This document shows positions 16,001-25,993 of a stretch of DNA of 38,235 nt, piece after piece. Source of the stretch: Candidatus Rokuibacteriota bacterium. Its GTDB lineage: Bacteria > Methylomirabilota > Methylomirabilia > Rokubacteriales > CSP1-6. Positions within the stretch are counted from its first letter, which is position 1. Each line of letters begins with the position of its first letter. The stretch spans positions 1 through 38,235 of the forward strand of contig QHSC01000094.1 in NCBI GenBank assembly GCA_003220345.1. Reading direction: 5' to 3'. The position numbers were made by a program, and so were the translations under genes. The notes under the pieces were generated by a model. The model saw only the letters and a program-made list of their open reading frames with translations. It ran no database searches and had not been told where the DNA came from.

Positions 16001-19000
16001 GGCGGCGATCGCGCTCGAGCATTCGCGGCTCTTCCGGGAGGCGGCCCAGCAGGCCGAGCGTCTCCGCTCGCTCGCGCGTGTCAACCAGCTCATCTCCTCC
16101 TCGCTGGACACGGACGAGGTCCTGGGGGGGATCGCGCGGGCCGCCGCCGCCCTCATGGGCGTGCCTGTCGTGTCCGTGTGGGTGGCCGACGGCGACACGG
16201 AGAGCTTGAGCGTGCGCGCCTTCTCGGATGCCGCCATGGGCGAGGCCTTCCCGCTGCGGACCATCGCGTTCGGGCAGGGCTCCATCGGCTTGGTCGCCCT
16301 GCATCGCCAGCCTCTCTCGATCCCGAACATGGTGGACGACCCGCGCCTGCTCGGCGAGGATTGGTGGCGCGAGCACGCGCTCACGAGCTTCCTCGGCATG
16401 CCGATCGTGCTCCAGGATCGGCTCCTCGGCGTGGTCGCCCTCTGCGGGCGGGCGCCCTTCCGGCTCGACGCCGACGAGCGTGAGCTCCTCGAGAGCTTCG
16501 TCGCGCAGGCCGCGGTGGCCATCCGCAACGCGGGACTCTATGCCCAGACGGCCCAGCGCCTGGAGCAGACCCGGGCCTTGCTCCAAGTGGCCGAGATCCT
16601 GAACGCCTCGCTCGATCCCAAGCAGATGCTGAAGCGCGCCTGCGCCAAGATCGCCCAGGTCTGCCGCGTCGATCGCTGCTCGGTGGAGCGCTGGACCGAG
16701 GATGGCGTCACGCCGCTCATGTCCCAGTACGCCGACGGTCGCCGGGACTCCGTCATGTGGAAGCGATTCACGGAGCTGCGCTCGCATACTCCCGCCGACG
16801 TACCCGCCTATGCCCAGCTCATCAGCACGCTCCGGCCCGTCGTAATCGCGGATGTGGCGGAGACGCAGCTCCTTCCGCGCGACTGGGTAGAGGGATTCGG
16901 CTTCAAGACCTGCATGATCGTGCCCCTCATCCGCCAGGGCCGCGTGATGGGGGCCATCCAGCTCGACTACACCGACCGCCAGCCACCCTGGGAGCCCTGG
17001 CAGGCCGATCTGGCCGTGACCATTGCAGGCCAGCTCGCGCTTGCCCTCGACAACACGCGGGTCTATGCCGAGGCGCAGGAGCGGCTCCGTGAGACCACGA
17101 CCGTCCTCGCGGTGAGCCGGGCCCTGTCCGAGATCGACGCGCCGGACCAGGTCATGCGCAGCGTGGCGCGCGAGGCTGGCCGGACCTTTGGCGCCGACAT
17201 GGCGGGTGTCTACCGGTTCGACCCCAAGCAAGAGGCGCTCGTGCCCGCGGCGGGCTGGCACGTGCCCAAGGACCTCCTCCAGCTTTTCATGACGCGCCCC
17301 TTCCGGCTCGACGGCATGCCCGCCCTCGGCGAGGCCTGGCGCTCGGGCCGCGCGGCCTGGTCGTCCGATGTCAGGAACGACCCGGGCTTTGCCCAGGCCA
17401 TCTTCGAGGATCTCGAGCCCCATGCCGTGCTCTTCGCGCCCACCATGGCCCATGGCGCGCCGGTGGGCGCCGTCTTCCTCATCTGGTGGGGCGCCGGGCG
17501 GGAGTTCACGGCCCAGGAAGTGCGGCTCATCGAGGGCGTGGCCGCGCAGGTCGGCCTCGCCATGGAGAATGCCGAGCTCGCGCGTCAGACCCGGCTCCGG
17601 CTGGAGGAGACGGAGGCGCTGCTCGCCGAGCTGTCCGTCCTGCACGATCTCTCGCGCACGGTCACGGGCCAGCTCCACCAGGAGGACGTGGTCGAAGCCA
17701 TCCAGCGCCAGGTCGCGCGGCTCCTCGACATCCGCAACATGATCCTCGCCGTGACCGACGAGGCCACGGGAGACCTCGTTCCGCTTCTCCTCCTTCGTGA
17801 CGGCGCGCGGGTGCTCAACCCGCCGCCGCTCAGCAGCGCGGAGCGGAGAGGCCTCGCCTCGCTCGTCGCGGAGTCCGGCCGCTCGATCCGCACGGACGAC
17901 TACCTCGGCGAGTGCCGACGGCGGGGAGTGGAGGCGGGCCAATCCCCCGTGCCCATGCGGCACTGGATCGGCGTGCCCATGCTCGCGGGCACGCAGGTGG
18001 TCGGAGTGCTCGCCCTTCGCAGCGTGGAGCGTCGGTTCACGGAAGACGACGAGCGGGTGCTGAGCAATCTGGCCGGCCTGGCCGCCCTCGCCTTGCGCAG
18101 CGCGCGTCTCTACCAGGACCGGACGCGGGCCTACGAAGAGCTGGCCCAGGCCCAGGATCAGCTCGTCCGGAGCGAGAAGCTGCGCGCTCTCGGCGAGATG
18201 GCCTCGGGCGTCGCCCACGACTTCAACAATCTCCTCGCGGCCATTCTCGGGCGCGCCCAGCTCCTGCTCCAGAAGGTGGAGGATCCCACCGCGCGGCAGT
18301 GGCTGCAGATCATCGAGCGCTCGGCCGCCGACGGCGCAAGGACAGTCCGGCGCCTGCAGGAGTTCACGCGCATCCGGCGAGATCAGCCCGCGGTGGCCGT
18401 CGACCTCAACCAGGTCGTGCGGGACGCGCTCGAGATCACGGAGGCGTCCTGGCGCCTGGAGCCGCCGCGCCGAGGGATTCACGTCCAGGTCGTCTCCAAG
18501 CTCGAGCCCGATCTGCCCACGACGATCGGCGACCCCTCCGAGCTGCGCGAGGTCATGACCAACCTGATCCTGAACGCTGTCGATGCCATGCCGCGCGGCG
18601 GGACGCTCACCCTCGCCACCGCCAAGCGGAACGACAAGCTGGAGATCCGGATCACGGACACGGGCGTGGGCATTCCGGAGGCGGTGCGGAGCAAGATCTT
18701 CGATCCCTTCTTCACGACCAAGGGGCCGAAGGGCACCGGCCTCGGCCTCTCCATGACGTACGGCATCCTCTCGCGACACGGCGCCACCATCTCCGTCGAC
18801 AGCGTCGAGGGCCGCGGGACGACCTTCGCCATGCTCTTCCCCGCGGGCACGGCGGCCAGGGCTCCCGCCCCCGAGGCCCAGCCCGCGCCCGCGGTCTCCT
18901 CGCTCCGCTGCCTGGTCGTGGACGACGAAGAGGCGGTGGGCGACGTGGTCGCTGACGTGCTGCGCTCGGCCGGGCACACGGCGGAGGTCGCGCGGAGCGC

Positions 19001-19268
19001 GGCCGAGGGACTCTCGAGGATCAAGGCGGAGCCCTTCGACCTCGTCTTCAGCGATCTGAGCATGCCCGGCATGACGGGGTGGGAGCTGGCTCGCACCGTG
19101 CAGGAGATTCTCCCCGGGATGCCCGTTGTTCTCGTGAGCGGCTACGCCGTCGAGGTCAGCCCCGAGGAGCTGCAGGCCAGCGGCGTCCACGCCGTTCTCG
19201 CCAAGCCCATCAACATCAAGGAAGTCCTGGGAGTCGCCGCGGCCCTTCGGCCCCCGAGCGCGCGGTGA
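13098..19268 (+). CDS. membrane hybrid histidine kinase with eight tandem GAF domains and a receiver domain
   Basis: A 2056-residue signalling protein, very large for its class. In order: helix 1 (about 8-31), an extracytoplasmic sensor region (about 32-255, Cache/CHASE-like with VVILDETGSVILQ), helix 2 (about 257-279), then eight GAF-like units at roughly 312-475, 485-650, 656-815, 826-980, 992-1150, 1161-1325, 1337-1495 and 1512-1670. These are joined by helices ending in LFA(Q/D)E- or LYAQT-type motifs. HisKA has His1707 in GVAHDFNN. The ATPase has N-box NLILNAVDAM, DTGVGIP, FDPFFTTK and GTGLGLS. The receiver (about 1936-2050) has VVDDEE, phospho-acceptor Asp1986 in FSDLSMPG and Lys in LAKPIN. 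All key residues are intact. Ligands of the GAF units are unknown. The stop overlaps trpD by 4 nt. Confidence 0.9.
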   Translation: MRFSTRHLLFLVALATLVLSGLGMGGVAVTLRHLSFARQEAAARGQETAGLLIADAQAALRREAGLLARDAALVEGVAKRDWATLVRGVSPRLTDLTLEGIADLVVILDETGSVILQAPPQTQSALANPMALATAPPSLISVGDRPYIIASAQVRLPGESPNGFVLVARRLENIAPALGSPDRPALVFIEGDRSVAIGLGAPAQIDWSRATASGRLILPDGRAYLVRPASQAMVSSTGQGRLWVLSGDVGASQRSKLLAWLGGLGVIALASAVAALVLARPSRGGRASKTTPFIPFETQDPDAELQRRNRELEALNAVALSMGRSADVLATAGEMLDVVRALAQMDVGAVHRVDSSAGTLTTIAQRGLSPEFAEQIRVRPLDGSYVGEAARTGRLIVTHIDPASITDPKLTRLQATRAHRSQLALPIPVKGRTWGVMSLISQERRDFPQEEVKVLESVAHQIGQVVERSMLLAEMEEQSRRLETLAESGHALTAARSLGDVLNAVVSAARRLVSDGAARLALVEGDRLVFRAEAGLRGSAPAEIVESLGMGEGLAGRAAQNRAPTVCERIEDDLDLAGRSWLLAEGFVAGIALPLLVRDRLVGSLTMLTRAPDAFEPKDMDLLLSFASHAAIAIDNAQLFAQEQASAARYRALFEISRALATDLEADPILDAIVERCQSLTGAAAAGIFRVDPETHSIGYLRAAGVSQEFVTSLRVRVGEGTAGRAIRERAPVWTEDILNDPTIPLDEATRQLVEHEGYRSVLTVPVLIKGEPWGGITMYWWEPHALSAAEVEVMTALADQAAVAIENARLFADERSGRAYLSALLEVNKKIGALGPTDALLTSVAEEAMRLLDLDNAGFRLLEGDELVVAGLAGTAPETMLRARIKVDEGQSLAGHVVATRAAVIGELAELPAMTPEVMAADRRLGYTHYMAVPLRVGERIIGVLTFRARRLFTRRDQEVAEAFTGQAAIALEHSRLFREAAQQAERLRSLARVNQLISSSLDTDEVLGGIARAAAALMGVPVVSVWVADGDTESLSVRAFSDAAMGEAFPLRTIAFGQGSIGLVALHRQPLSIPNMVDDPRLLGEDWWREHALTSFLGMPIVLQDRLLGVVALCGRAPFRLDADERELLESFVAQAAVAIRNAGLYAQTAQRLEQTRALLQVAEILNASLDPKQMLKRACAKIAQVCRVDRCSVERWTEDGVTPLMSQYADGRRDSVMWKRFTELRSHTPADVPAYAQLISTLRPVVIADVAETQLLPRDWVEGFGFKTCMIVPLIRQGRVMGAIQLDYTDRQPPWEPWQADLAVTIAGQLALALDNTRVYAEAQERLRETTTVLAVSRALSEIDAPDQVMRSVAREAGRTFGADMAGVYRFDPKQEALVPAAGWHVPKDLLQLFMTRPFRLDGMPALGEAWRSGRAAWSSDVRNDPGFAQAIFEDLEPHAVLFAPTMAHGAPVGAVFLIWWGAGREFTAQEVRLIEGVAAQVGLAMENAELARQTRLRLEETEALLAELSVLHDLSRTVTGQLHQEDVVEAIQRQVARLLDIRNMILAVTDEATGDLVPLLLLRDGARVLNPPPLSSAERRGLASLVAESGRSIRTDDYLGECRRRGVEAGQSPVPMRHWIGVPMLAGTQVVGVLALRSVERRFTEDDERVLSNLAGLAALALRSARLYQDRTRAYEELAQAQDQLVRSEKLRALGEMASGVAHDFNNLLAAILGRAQLLLQKVEDPTARQWLQIIERSAADGARTVRRLQEFTRIRRDQPAVAVDLNQVVRDALEITEASWRLEPPRRGIHVQVVSKLEPDLPTTIGDPSELREVMTNLILNAVDAMPRGGTLTLATAKRNDKLEIRITDTGVGIPEAVRSKIFDPFFTTKGPKGTGLGLSMTYGILSRHGATISVDSVEGRGTTFAMLFPAGTAARAPAPEAQPAPAVSSLRCLVVDDEEAVGDVVADVLRSAGHTAEVARSAAEGLSRIKAEPFDLVFSDLSMPGMTGWELARTVQEILPGMPVVLVSGYAVEVSPEELQASGVHAVLAKPINIKEVLGVAAALRPPSAR

Positions 19269-20332
19269 CGAGCCCCATCATCGCCGACGCGGTGCGGGCT
19301 CTCGTGGAGCGGCGTAACCTCTCCAGGGTCGAAGCGGCGGGAGCCATGGACGCCATCATGTCCGGTGCCGCCACCAATGCGCAGATCGCGGCCTTTCTCG
19401 TCGCGCTCCGGATGAAGGGCGAGACGGTCGAGGAGCTGATCGGCTTCGCGCAGGTGATGCGGCAGAAGGTCGTTCGCGTCCGCACGCGCGGGGACGAGGT
19501 GGCGGGTCTCACCGGCACCGACCGCGAGATGCTCATCGACACCTGCGGCACGGGCGGCGACGCCTCCGGCACCTTCAATGTCTCCACCGCCACGGCCTTC
19601 GTGGTGGCGGGGGCGGGACTGAAAGTCGCCAAGCACGGCAACCGCTCGTCCTCCACCTTGTGCGGATCGGCCGACGTGGTGGAGGCCCTCGGGATCAGCC
19701 TCGAGCTCACCCCCGCGCAGGTGGGCCGCTGCATCGACGAGATCGGCATCGGGTTCATGTATGCCCCTCTCCTGCACACGGCCATGAAGCACGTGATGCC
19801 GGCCCGTCGTGAGATCGGTGTCCGGACCGTCTTCAATCTCCTGGGGCCGCTGACGAATCCCGCCGGCGCGAACGCCCAGCTGATCGGTGTCGCCTCGGCG
19901 GGCCTGACGGAGCCCCTGGCCCGCGTGCTCGCGGAGCTCGGCACCATCCGGGCGTTCGTCGTCCACGGCGCCGACGGGCTCGACGAGATCTCCAACACCG
20001 GCGAGAGCCAGATCTCCGAGGTGCACGAGGGGGTGGTGCGGAGCTCGCGCGTGCGCCCCGAGGACTTCGGCCTGCCCCGCGCGACGATCCGTGATCTCCG
20101 GGGCGGCGACCGCGGCGAGAACGCCCAGATCATCCGCCTCGTGCTCGGAGGCGAGCCCGGCCCGCGACGGGACATCGTCCTCATGAACGCGGCGGCGGCC
20201 CTGGTGGCGGGAGGCAAGGCGCGCGACCTCAAGGAGGGCGTGGGGATGGCATCCCAGTCCATCGACTCGGGCGCGGCCGCGTCGAAGCTCGCCGCCCTCG
20301 TGGAGCGCTCACAGAGCCTCGCCGCCAACTAG
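19265..20332 (+). CDS. trpD: anthranilate phosphoribosyltransferase
   Basis: This enzyme transfers phosphoribose from PRPP to anthranilate, the second step of tryptophan synthesis. The GTG start overlaps the kinase stop (GTGA), giving 355 residues, the family's usual size. The PRPP-binding motif GTGGD is at residues 95-99, followed by FNVSTAT and KHGN (123-126). The anthranilate-side KHVMPARREIGVRTVFN, LLGPLTNP and the metal motif GLDEIS are all present. No other trp gene is in the window, so it is an orphan copy here, and no ribosome site is evident. Translation probably depends on the kinase. The sequence looks like true TrpD rather than a TrpD2-type relative. Confidence 0.9.
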   Translation: MTSPIIADAVRALVERRNLSRVEAAGAMDAIMSGAATNAQIAAFLVALRMKGETVEELIGFAQVMRQKVVRVRTRGDEVAGLTGTDREMLIDTCGTGGDASGTFNVSTATAFVVAGAGLKVAKHGNRSSSTLCGSADVVEALGISLELTPAQVGRCIDEIGIGFMYAPLLHTAMKHVMPARREIGVRTVFNLLGPLTNPAGANAQLIGVASAGLTEPLARVLAELGTIRAFVVHGADGLDEISNTGESQISEVHEGVVRSSRVRPEDFGLPRATIRDLRGGDRGENAQIIRLVLGGEPGPRRDIVLMNAAAALVAGGKARDLKEGVGMASQSIDSGAAASKLAALVERSQSLAAN

Positions 20333-20402
20333 TAGCGGAACACTCGTGCTCGTGAGGGCATGAGCCTTACTTCGTCAGACTCTTCGCGCGGTCGAACAGC
20401 CA

Positions 20403-20432
20403 TTGACCCGGGCCGGGGCCCCCGGTTACAAT
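20403..20432 (+). promoter_or_regulatory. predicted strong sigma70-type promoter of the GntR-etf-mutase operon
   Basis: TTGACC (20403-20408) and TACAAT (20427-20432) are 18 bp apart, the best promoter match in the gap 20333-20548. Transcription would start near 20439, leaving a leader of about 110 nt before the GntR gene. A GGTTAC/GTAACT inverted repeat overlaps the -10 box. Confidence 0.6.
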
Positions 20433-20451
20433 GGCCTTGGTTGCCGTAACT
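20424..20451. promoter_or_regulatory. candidate operator (inverted repeat over the -10 box)
   Basis: GGTTAC (20424-20429) and GTAACT (20446-20451) form an inverted repeat with centres 22 bp apart, two helical turns. It covers the -10 box and the expected start of transcription just upstream of a GntR/UTRA regulator gene, where autoregulatory sites are common. Binding by that regulator is inference. Confidence 0.3.
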
Positions 20452-20548
20452 GCCGGTCGTTCCTTCTGAAATCCCGTTCCGTAGCTCGACGACGGCGTTG
20501 AGCGGCTACCAGAGTTCTAGAAGACCGGCCAGGAGCCCGGAGGCGGAG

Positions 20549-21283
20549 ATGCGAAGGACGGTGCCGCGCTATCACCAGATCGCCGAGGCTCTGCGCGCGC
20601 GCATCAGCGCGGGCGGCCTGACGGCGGGGCAGCGTCTCGACAATCAACGCCAGCTCGCCCAGTCCTTCGGAGTGACGCTCATGACGCTCCGCCAGGCCCT
20701 CGACGTGCTCGCGCGCGAGGGCCTGATCACGCGCCGCCACGGCCTCGGCACCTTCGTGGCGCCCCCGCCCGTCGACTACGACATCCTCCAGTTCAGGACG
20801 CTCGCGGGGGATCTCAGCGCCGTGGGCGAGGACGTGGCGACCCGGTTTCTCCGCAGCCGCTTCGGGCGGGCCGATCGGCGCGTGGCGCAGGAGCTGGGCC
20901 TGGCCGAGGGCGCGCGGATGTTCGTCCTCGAGCGGCTCCGCCTCGTGGACGGCCAGCCGCTGTCCTTCCAGGTCTCGCACCTGCCCGCGGCCATCGGCGA
21001 AGAGGCGGCCAAGGCGGATCTGACCGTGACCCCGCTCCGCCACGTCCTCTCCTTCAAGCTCGGCATCGAGATCACCGCCGCTCGCGAGACCGTGTCCGCG
21101 GAGCCGCTGCCCGCGCGGGCGGCCCGAGAGCTCGGCTGCGCGGCGGGCGCTCCCTGCTTCCGCTCGGACCGCGTCTCCACCGACGCGGAGCGCCGTCCCA
21201 TCGTCTACGACCGTGTCTTCATCCCCGGCGATCGCTTCCGCATCACGCGGCAACTCCACTACGACAGGAGTGCGACAGCATGA
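20549..21283 (+). CDS. GntR family transcriptional regulator, HutC/UTRA subfamily
   Basis: A 244-residue DNA-binding regulator. The N-terminal winged helix-turn-helix spans about residues 1-75, with IAEALRARI, QRQLAQSFGVTLMTLRQAL and the wing GLGTFVAP. The C-terminal part is a UTRA ligand-binding domain (VLERLRLVDGQPLSFQVSHLP, then YDRVFIPGDRFR). The ATG at 20549 is preferred over an upstream TTG because GGAGG lies just before it and the domain homology starts there. The stop overlaps the etfB ATG (ATGA). It is the first gene of a nine-gene catabolic run and likely senses an acyl-CoA, amino acid or related metabolite; the effector is unknown. Confidence 0.88.
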   Translation: MRRTVPRYHQIAEALRARISAGGLTAGQRLDNQRQLAQSFGVTLMTLRQALDVLAREGLITRRHGLGTFVAPPPVDYDILQFRTLAGDLSAVGEDVATRFLRSRFGRADRRVAQELGLAEGARMFVLERLRLVDGQPLSFQVSHLPAAIGEEAAKADLTVTPLRHVLSFKLGIEITAARETVSAEPLPARAARELGCAAGAPCFRSDRVSTDAERRPIVYDRVFIPGDRFRITRQLHYDRSATA

Positions 21284-22059
21284 AGATCCTCGTCATGATC
21301 AAGCAGGTGCCGGACACGGCGACCCAGGTGAAGGTCTCTTCGGATCCGAAGGCCATCGATACGGCCGGCATCACCTGGATCGTCTCTCCCTACGACGAGT
21401 TCGCCGTCGAGGAGGCGCTCCGCATCAAGGAGAAGCGGGGACAGGGCGAAGTGGTTGCCGTCACCCTGGGCCCGGAGCGCGCCAAGGAGGCCCTGCGGTC
21501 CTGCCTCGCCATGGGCGTCGATCGCGCCGTCCATCTCAACGATCCCACCTGGGAGCAGGCCGACACCCTCCTCACCGCGCGCGCGCTCGCGGCCGTGATC
21601 AAGCAGGAGCAGGCCGCCCTCGCCCTCTTCGGCCGCCAGGCCATCGACGACGACATGGGCGCGGTGGGCGCGGCGGTGGCCGAGCTGCTCGGCTGGCCGT
21701 GCGCGTCCTGGATCATGGAGGAGTCGGTGGACGAGGCGGGCAAGACGATCCGCGTCGGGCGCCAGGTGGAAGGCGGACTGGAGATCTTCGATCTGCCGCT
21801 CCCCGCCGCCGTGTCGGCGCAGAAGGGCCTGAACGAACCCCGCTATCCGACGCTCAAGGGCATCATGGGAGCCAAGAAGAAGGAGATCAAGGACGTCAAG
21901 GCCGCGGATCTCGGCCTGGCTTCCGAGGCGCCCGCCCTGTCCGTGGTCAAGCTCGAAGCGCTCCCGCCGCGTCCGCCGGGACGCATCATTCCCGGCGACC
22001 CCGCGGAGGCGGCCAAGGCCCTCGTGAAGGCCCTTCGCGAAGACGCCAAAGCAATCTAA
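21280..22059 (+). CDS. etfB: electron transfer flavoprotein beta subunit
   Basis: A 259-residue ETF beta subunit with the N-terminus MKILVMIKQVPDTATQVKV. It includes NPYDEFA-like SPYDEFAVEEALRIKE, the adenine-nucleotide region GRQAIDDDMGAVGAAVAELLG, and RYPTLKGIMGAKKKEI near the C-terminus, the part that in related proteins contacts acyl-CoA dehydrogenases. The ATG overlaps the regulator stop and has AGGAG about 8 nt upstream. With EtfA it carries electrons from acyl-CoA dehydrogenases to ETF-quinone oxidoreductase, which is not in the window. Confidence 0.93.
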   Translation: MKILVMIKQVPDTATQVKVSSDPKAIDTAGITWIVSPYDEFAVEEALRIKEKRGQGEVVAVTLGPERAKEALRSCLAMGVDRAVHLNDPTWEQADTLLTARALAAVIKQEQAALALFGRQAIDDDMGAVGAAVAELLGWPCASWIMEESVDEAGKTIRVGRQVEGGLEIFDLPLPAAVSAQKGLNEPRYPTLKGIMGAKKKEIKDVKAADLGLASEAPALSVVKLEALPPRPPGRIIPGDPAEAAKALVKALREDAKAI

Positions 22060-22082
22060 CCCTGCTAGGAGACGACAACGAC

Positions 22083-23072
22083 ATGGCCGGCGCGATCTGG
22101 TGCGTGGTTGAGGACGACAGGCAGGGCAATCCCAAGAAGGTGATGGCCGAGGTACTGGGCGAAGCCTCGCGGCTGGCTTCGCCGCTGACCGGCCAGGCGG
22201 AGGCGGTGTGGCTCACCGACAAGGCGACGGAGGCGGGCATCAAGCAGCTCGGTGAGTGGGGCGCCAAGCGCGTGCTTCTCGTCGAGAACGCCGGTCTCGC
22301 GCCGTATCGCGGCGAGGTGTGGGCGCCCGTGCTCGCCGAGTTGGTGCAGAAGGAGTCGCCGCAGGCCGTCTTCGGCGCGGTGACGACGAGGCAGCGCGAG
22401 GTCATGGCGCGCCTGGCCGCGCGGCTGGGCGCCGGGCTCGCCGCCGATGTCGTGGCCCTCGCGGTCGAGGACGGCAAGCTCGTCGCCACGCGGCCCGTCT
22501 ACGCGGGCAAGCTGCTCTCGAAGATGACCTGGGCCAAGACGCCGTGGCTCGCCACGCTCAGGCCCAATGTCTTCAAGCCGGCAGAGGCCCAGTCGGGGGC
22601 GGCGGCCGCGGTGGACAAGCCGGCGGCCACGGTGCCCGCGCCCGCCATGAGCCTCGTGGAGCGGCGGGAGGAGTCCTCCACCGGTCTTCCCGAGCTGGCC
22701 GAGGCCGAGATCGTGGTGTCAGGCGGCCGCGGGCTCAAGGGACCGGAGAACTTCGTCATCCTGGAATCCCTCGCCAAGGTGCTGGGGGCGGCGGTGGGTG
22801 CTTCGCGCGCAGCCGTCGACGCGGGCTGGCGGCCCCACCGCTTCCAGATCGGGCAGACGGGGCGGACCATCTCGCCGAAGCTGTATCTGGGATTCGGTAT
22901 CTCGGGCGCCATCCAGCACCTGGCGGGTATGCGCACCTCCAAGGTGATCTGCGCCATCAACAAGGACCCCGAGGCGCCGATCTTCAAGATCGCCGACTTC
23001 GGCATCGTGGGCGATCTCTTCGAGGTCGCCCCGGCCCTCGAGCAAGAGTTCAAGAAGCTGTTGGAGAAGTAG
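22083..23072 (+). CDS. etfA: electron transfer flavoprotein alpha subunit
   Basis: A 329-residue FAD-binding ETF subunit. The C-terminal FAD domain is clear: VSGGRGLKGPENF, GASRAAVDAGW, QIGQTGRTISPKLYLGFGISGAIQHLAGM and INKDPEAPIFKIADFGIVGD. The N-terminal domain (about 1-190) is the less conserved part that packs on EtfB. AGGAG lies 12 nt before the ATG at 22083. It sits 23 nt after etfB and 20 nt before an acyl-CoA dehydrogenase gene, its likely electron donor. Confidence 0.93.
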   Translation: MAGAIWCVVEDDRQGNPKKVMAEVLGEASRLASPLTGQAEAVWLTDKATEAGIKQLGEWGAKRVLLVENAGLAPYRGEVWAPVLAELVQKESPQAVFGAVTTRQREVMARLAARLGAGLAADVVALAVEDGKLVATRPVYAGKLLSKMTWAKTPWLATLRPNVFKPAEAQSGAAAAVDKPAATVPAPAMSLVERREESSTGLPELAEAEIVVSGGRGLKGPENFVILESLAKVLGAAVGASRAAVDAGWRPHRFQIGQTGRTISPKLYLGFGISGAIQHLAGMRTSKVICAINKDPEAPIFKIADFGIVGDLFEVAPALEQEFKKLLEK

Positions 23073-23092
23073 CCGGATACGGAGCGGCGAGC

Positions 23093-24250
23093 ATGGATCT
23101 CGAGCTGACTGACGAGCAACGGATGATCCAGGACGTGGCGCGCGATTTCGCCGAGAAGGAGCTGCGGCCCATCGCGGGGATCATCGACCGCGAGGCACGC
23201 TTTCCCCGGGAGACCGTTCGCCGCATGGGTGAGCTCGGGCTCATGGGCATCTGCGTCCCCGAGGCGTGGGGGGGCAGCGGCGGCGATGCCGTGGGCTACA
23301 CCGTGGCCGTCGAGGAAGTCTCTCGCGGCTGCGCCTCGCACGGTGTGATCATGTCGGTGAACAACTCACTCTACTGCGCCCCCGTGTGGGAGCGCGGAAC
23401 CGACGAGCAGAAGCGCCGCTTCCTCGCGCCGTTCGCCTCCGGCGCCAAGCTCGGCTGCTTCTCTTTGACGGAGCCGGAAGCCGGGTCGGACGCCACCAAC
23501 CAGCACACGCGGGCCGAGCGCGAGGGCGAGATCTACGTGCTGAACGGCCGGAAGATCTTCGTCACCAATGGGCGCGAGGCGCACGCCGCCCTGGTCTTCG
23601 CCCAGACCGACCCGGATGGTGCCCACCACGGGATCAGCGCCTTCCTCGTGGAGAAGGGGACGCCCGGCTTCACGGTGGTCAAGACGGAAGAGAAGCTCGG
23701 GATCCGGGCCTCGGACACCGCTGAGTTCCTCTTCGAGAACTGCCGGGTGCCCGTGGCGGACCGCCTCGGCGACGAGGGCGAAGGATTCAAGATCGCCCTC
23801 GGCAGCCTCGACGGCGGACGCATCGGCATCGCGGCCCAGGCCGTGGGCATCGCGGTGGCGGCCTACGACGCATCGCTGGCCTACGCGCGCGAGCGCAAGA
23901 GCTTCGGCGTGCCCATCGGCGAGCACCAGATGGTGCAGTGGATGCTGGCGGACATGGCCACGGCCATAGAGGCGGCGCGCCTTCTCACGCGGCGGGCGGC
24001 TTTTCTCGAGGACAGGGGCCTGCCCTTCGGTCCCGAGGCGTCCATGGCCAAGCTCTTCGCCTCCGAGATGGCCATGCGGGTGACCACGGACGCCATTCAG
24101 GTCCACGGCGGCTACGGGTTCATCACGGAGTACCCGGTGGAGCGGCACTTCCGGGACGCCAAGATCACCCAGCTCTACGAGGGGACGTCGCAGATCCAGA
24201 AGCTCGTCATCGCTCGACACCTTCTCGGCGGTCAGGCGCAGGCAGCATAA
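23093..24250 (+). CDS. acyl-CoA dehydrogenase (second copy, adjacent to ETF)
   Basis: A 385-residue FAD acyl-CoA dehydrogenase. It begins MDLELTDEQRMIQDVARDFAEKE and has the FAD/substrate motifs FSLTEPEAGSDATN and IFVTNGREA. The C-terminal helices carry HGGYGFITEYPVER. The catalytic base is Glu363 in LYEGTSQIQ, the short-chain/butyryl-type position. It follows etfA closely and precedes the mutase gene, so it may oxidise butyryl- or isobutyryl-CoA produced nearby. That substrate is inferred from context, not from residues. Confidence 0.9.
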   Translation: MDLELTDEQRMIQDVARDFAEKELRPIAGIIDREARFPRETVRRMGELGLMGICVPEAWGGSGGDAVGYTVAVEEVSRGCASHGVIMSVNNSLYCAPVWERGTDEQKRRFLAPFASGAKLGCFSLTEPEAGSDATNQHTRAEREGEIYVLNGRKIFVTNGREAHAALVFAQTDPDGAHHGISAFLVEKGTPGFTVVKTEEKLGIRASDTAEFLFENCRVPVADRLGDEGEGFKIALGSLDGGRIGIAAQAVGIAVAAYDASLAYARERKSFGVPIGEHQMVQWMLADMATAIEAARLLTRRAAFLEDRGLPFGPEASMAKLFASEMAMRVTTDAIQVHGGYGFITEYPVERHFRDAKITQLYEGTSQIQKLVIARHLLGGQAQAA

Positions 24251-24327
24251 GCAGTTCGAGCTGAGACGTGGCCGACGAGCCGCAAGCGAGGAGCACGGCG
24301 AGGCGAGTGCTGAGAGAGAGGAGCGAC

Positions 24328-25980
<1,653 letters not shown>

Positions 25981-25993
25981 AAGGAGTAGGACC

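Noticed and set aside
13923-19190. Very long antisense open frame opposite the sensor kinase (over 1700 codons).
   Set aside because: Its translation is Arg/Gly/His/Glu-rich with no domain, and the + strand frame has complete kinase, GAF and receiver motifs. GC-rich DNA produces such mirror frames.
20333-20402. Possible terminator after trpD.
   Set aside because: No stem with a following T-run could be found in this stretch.
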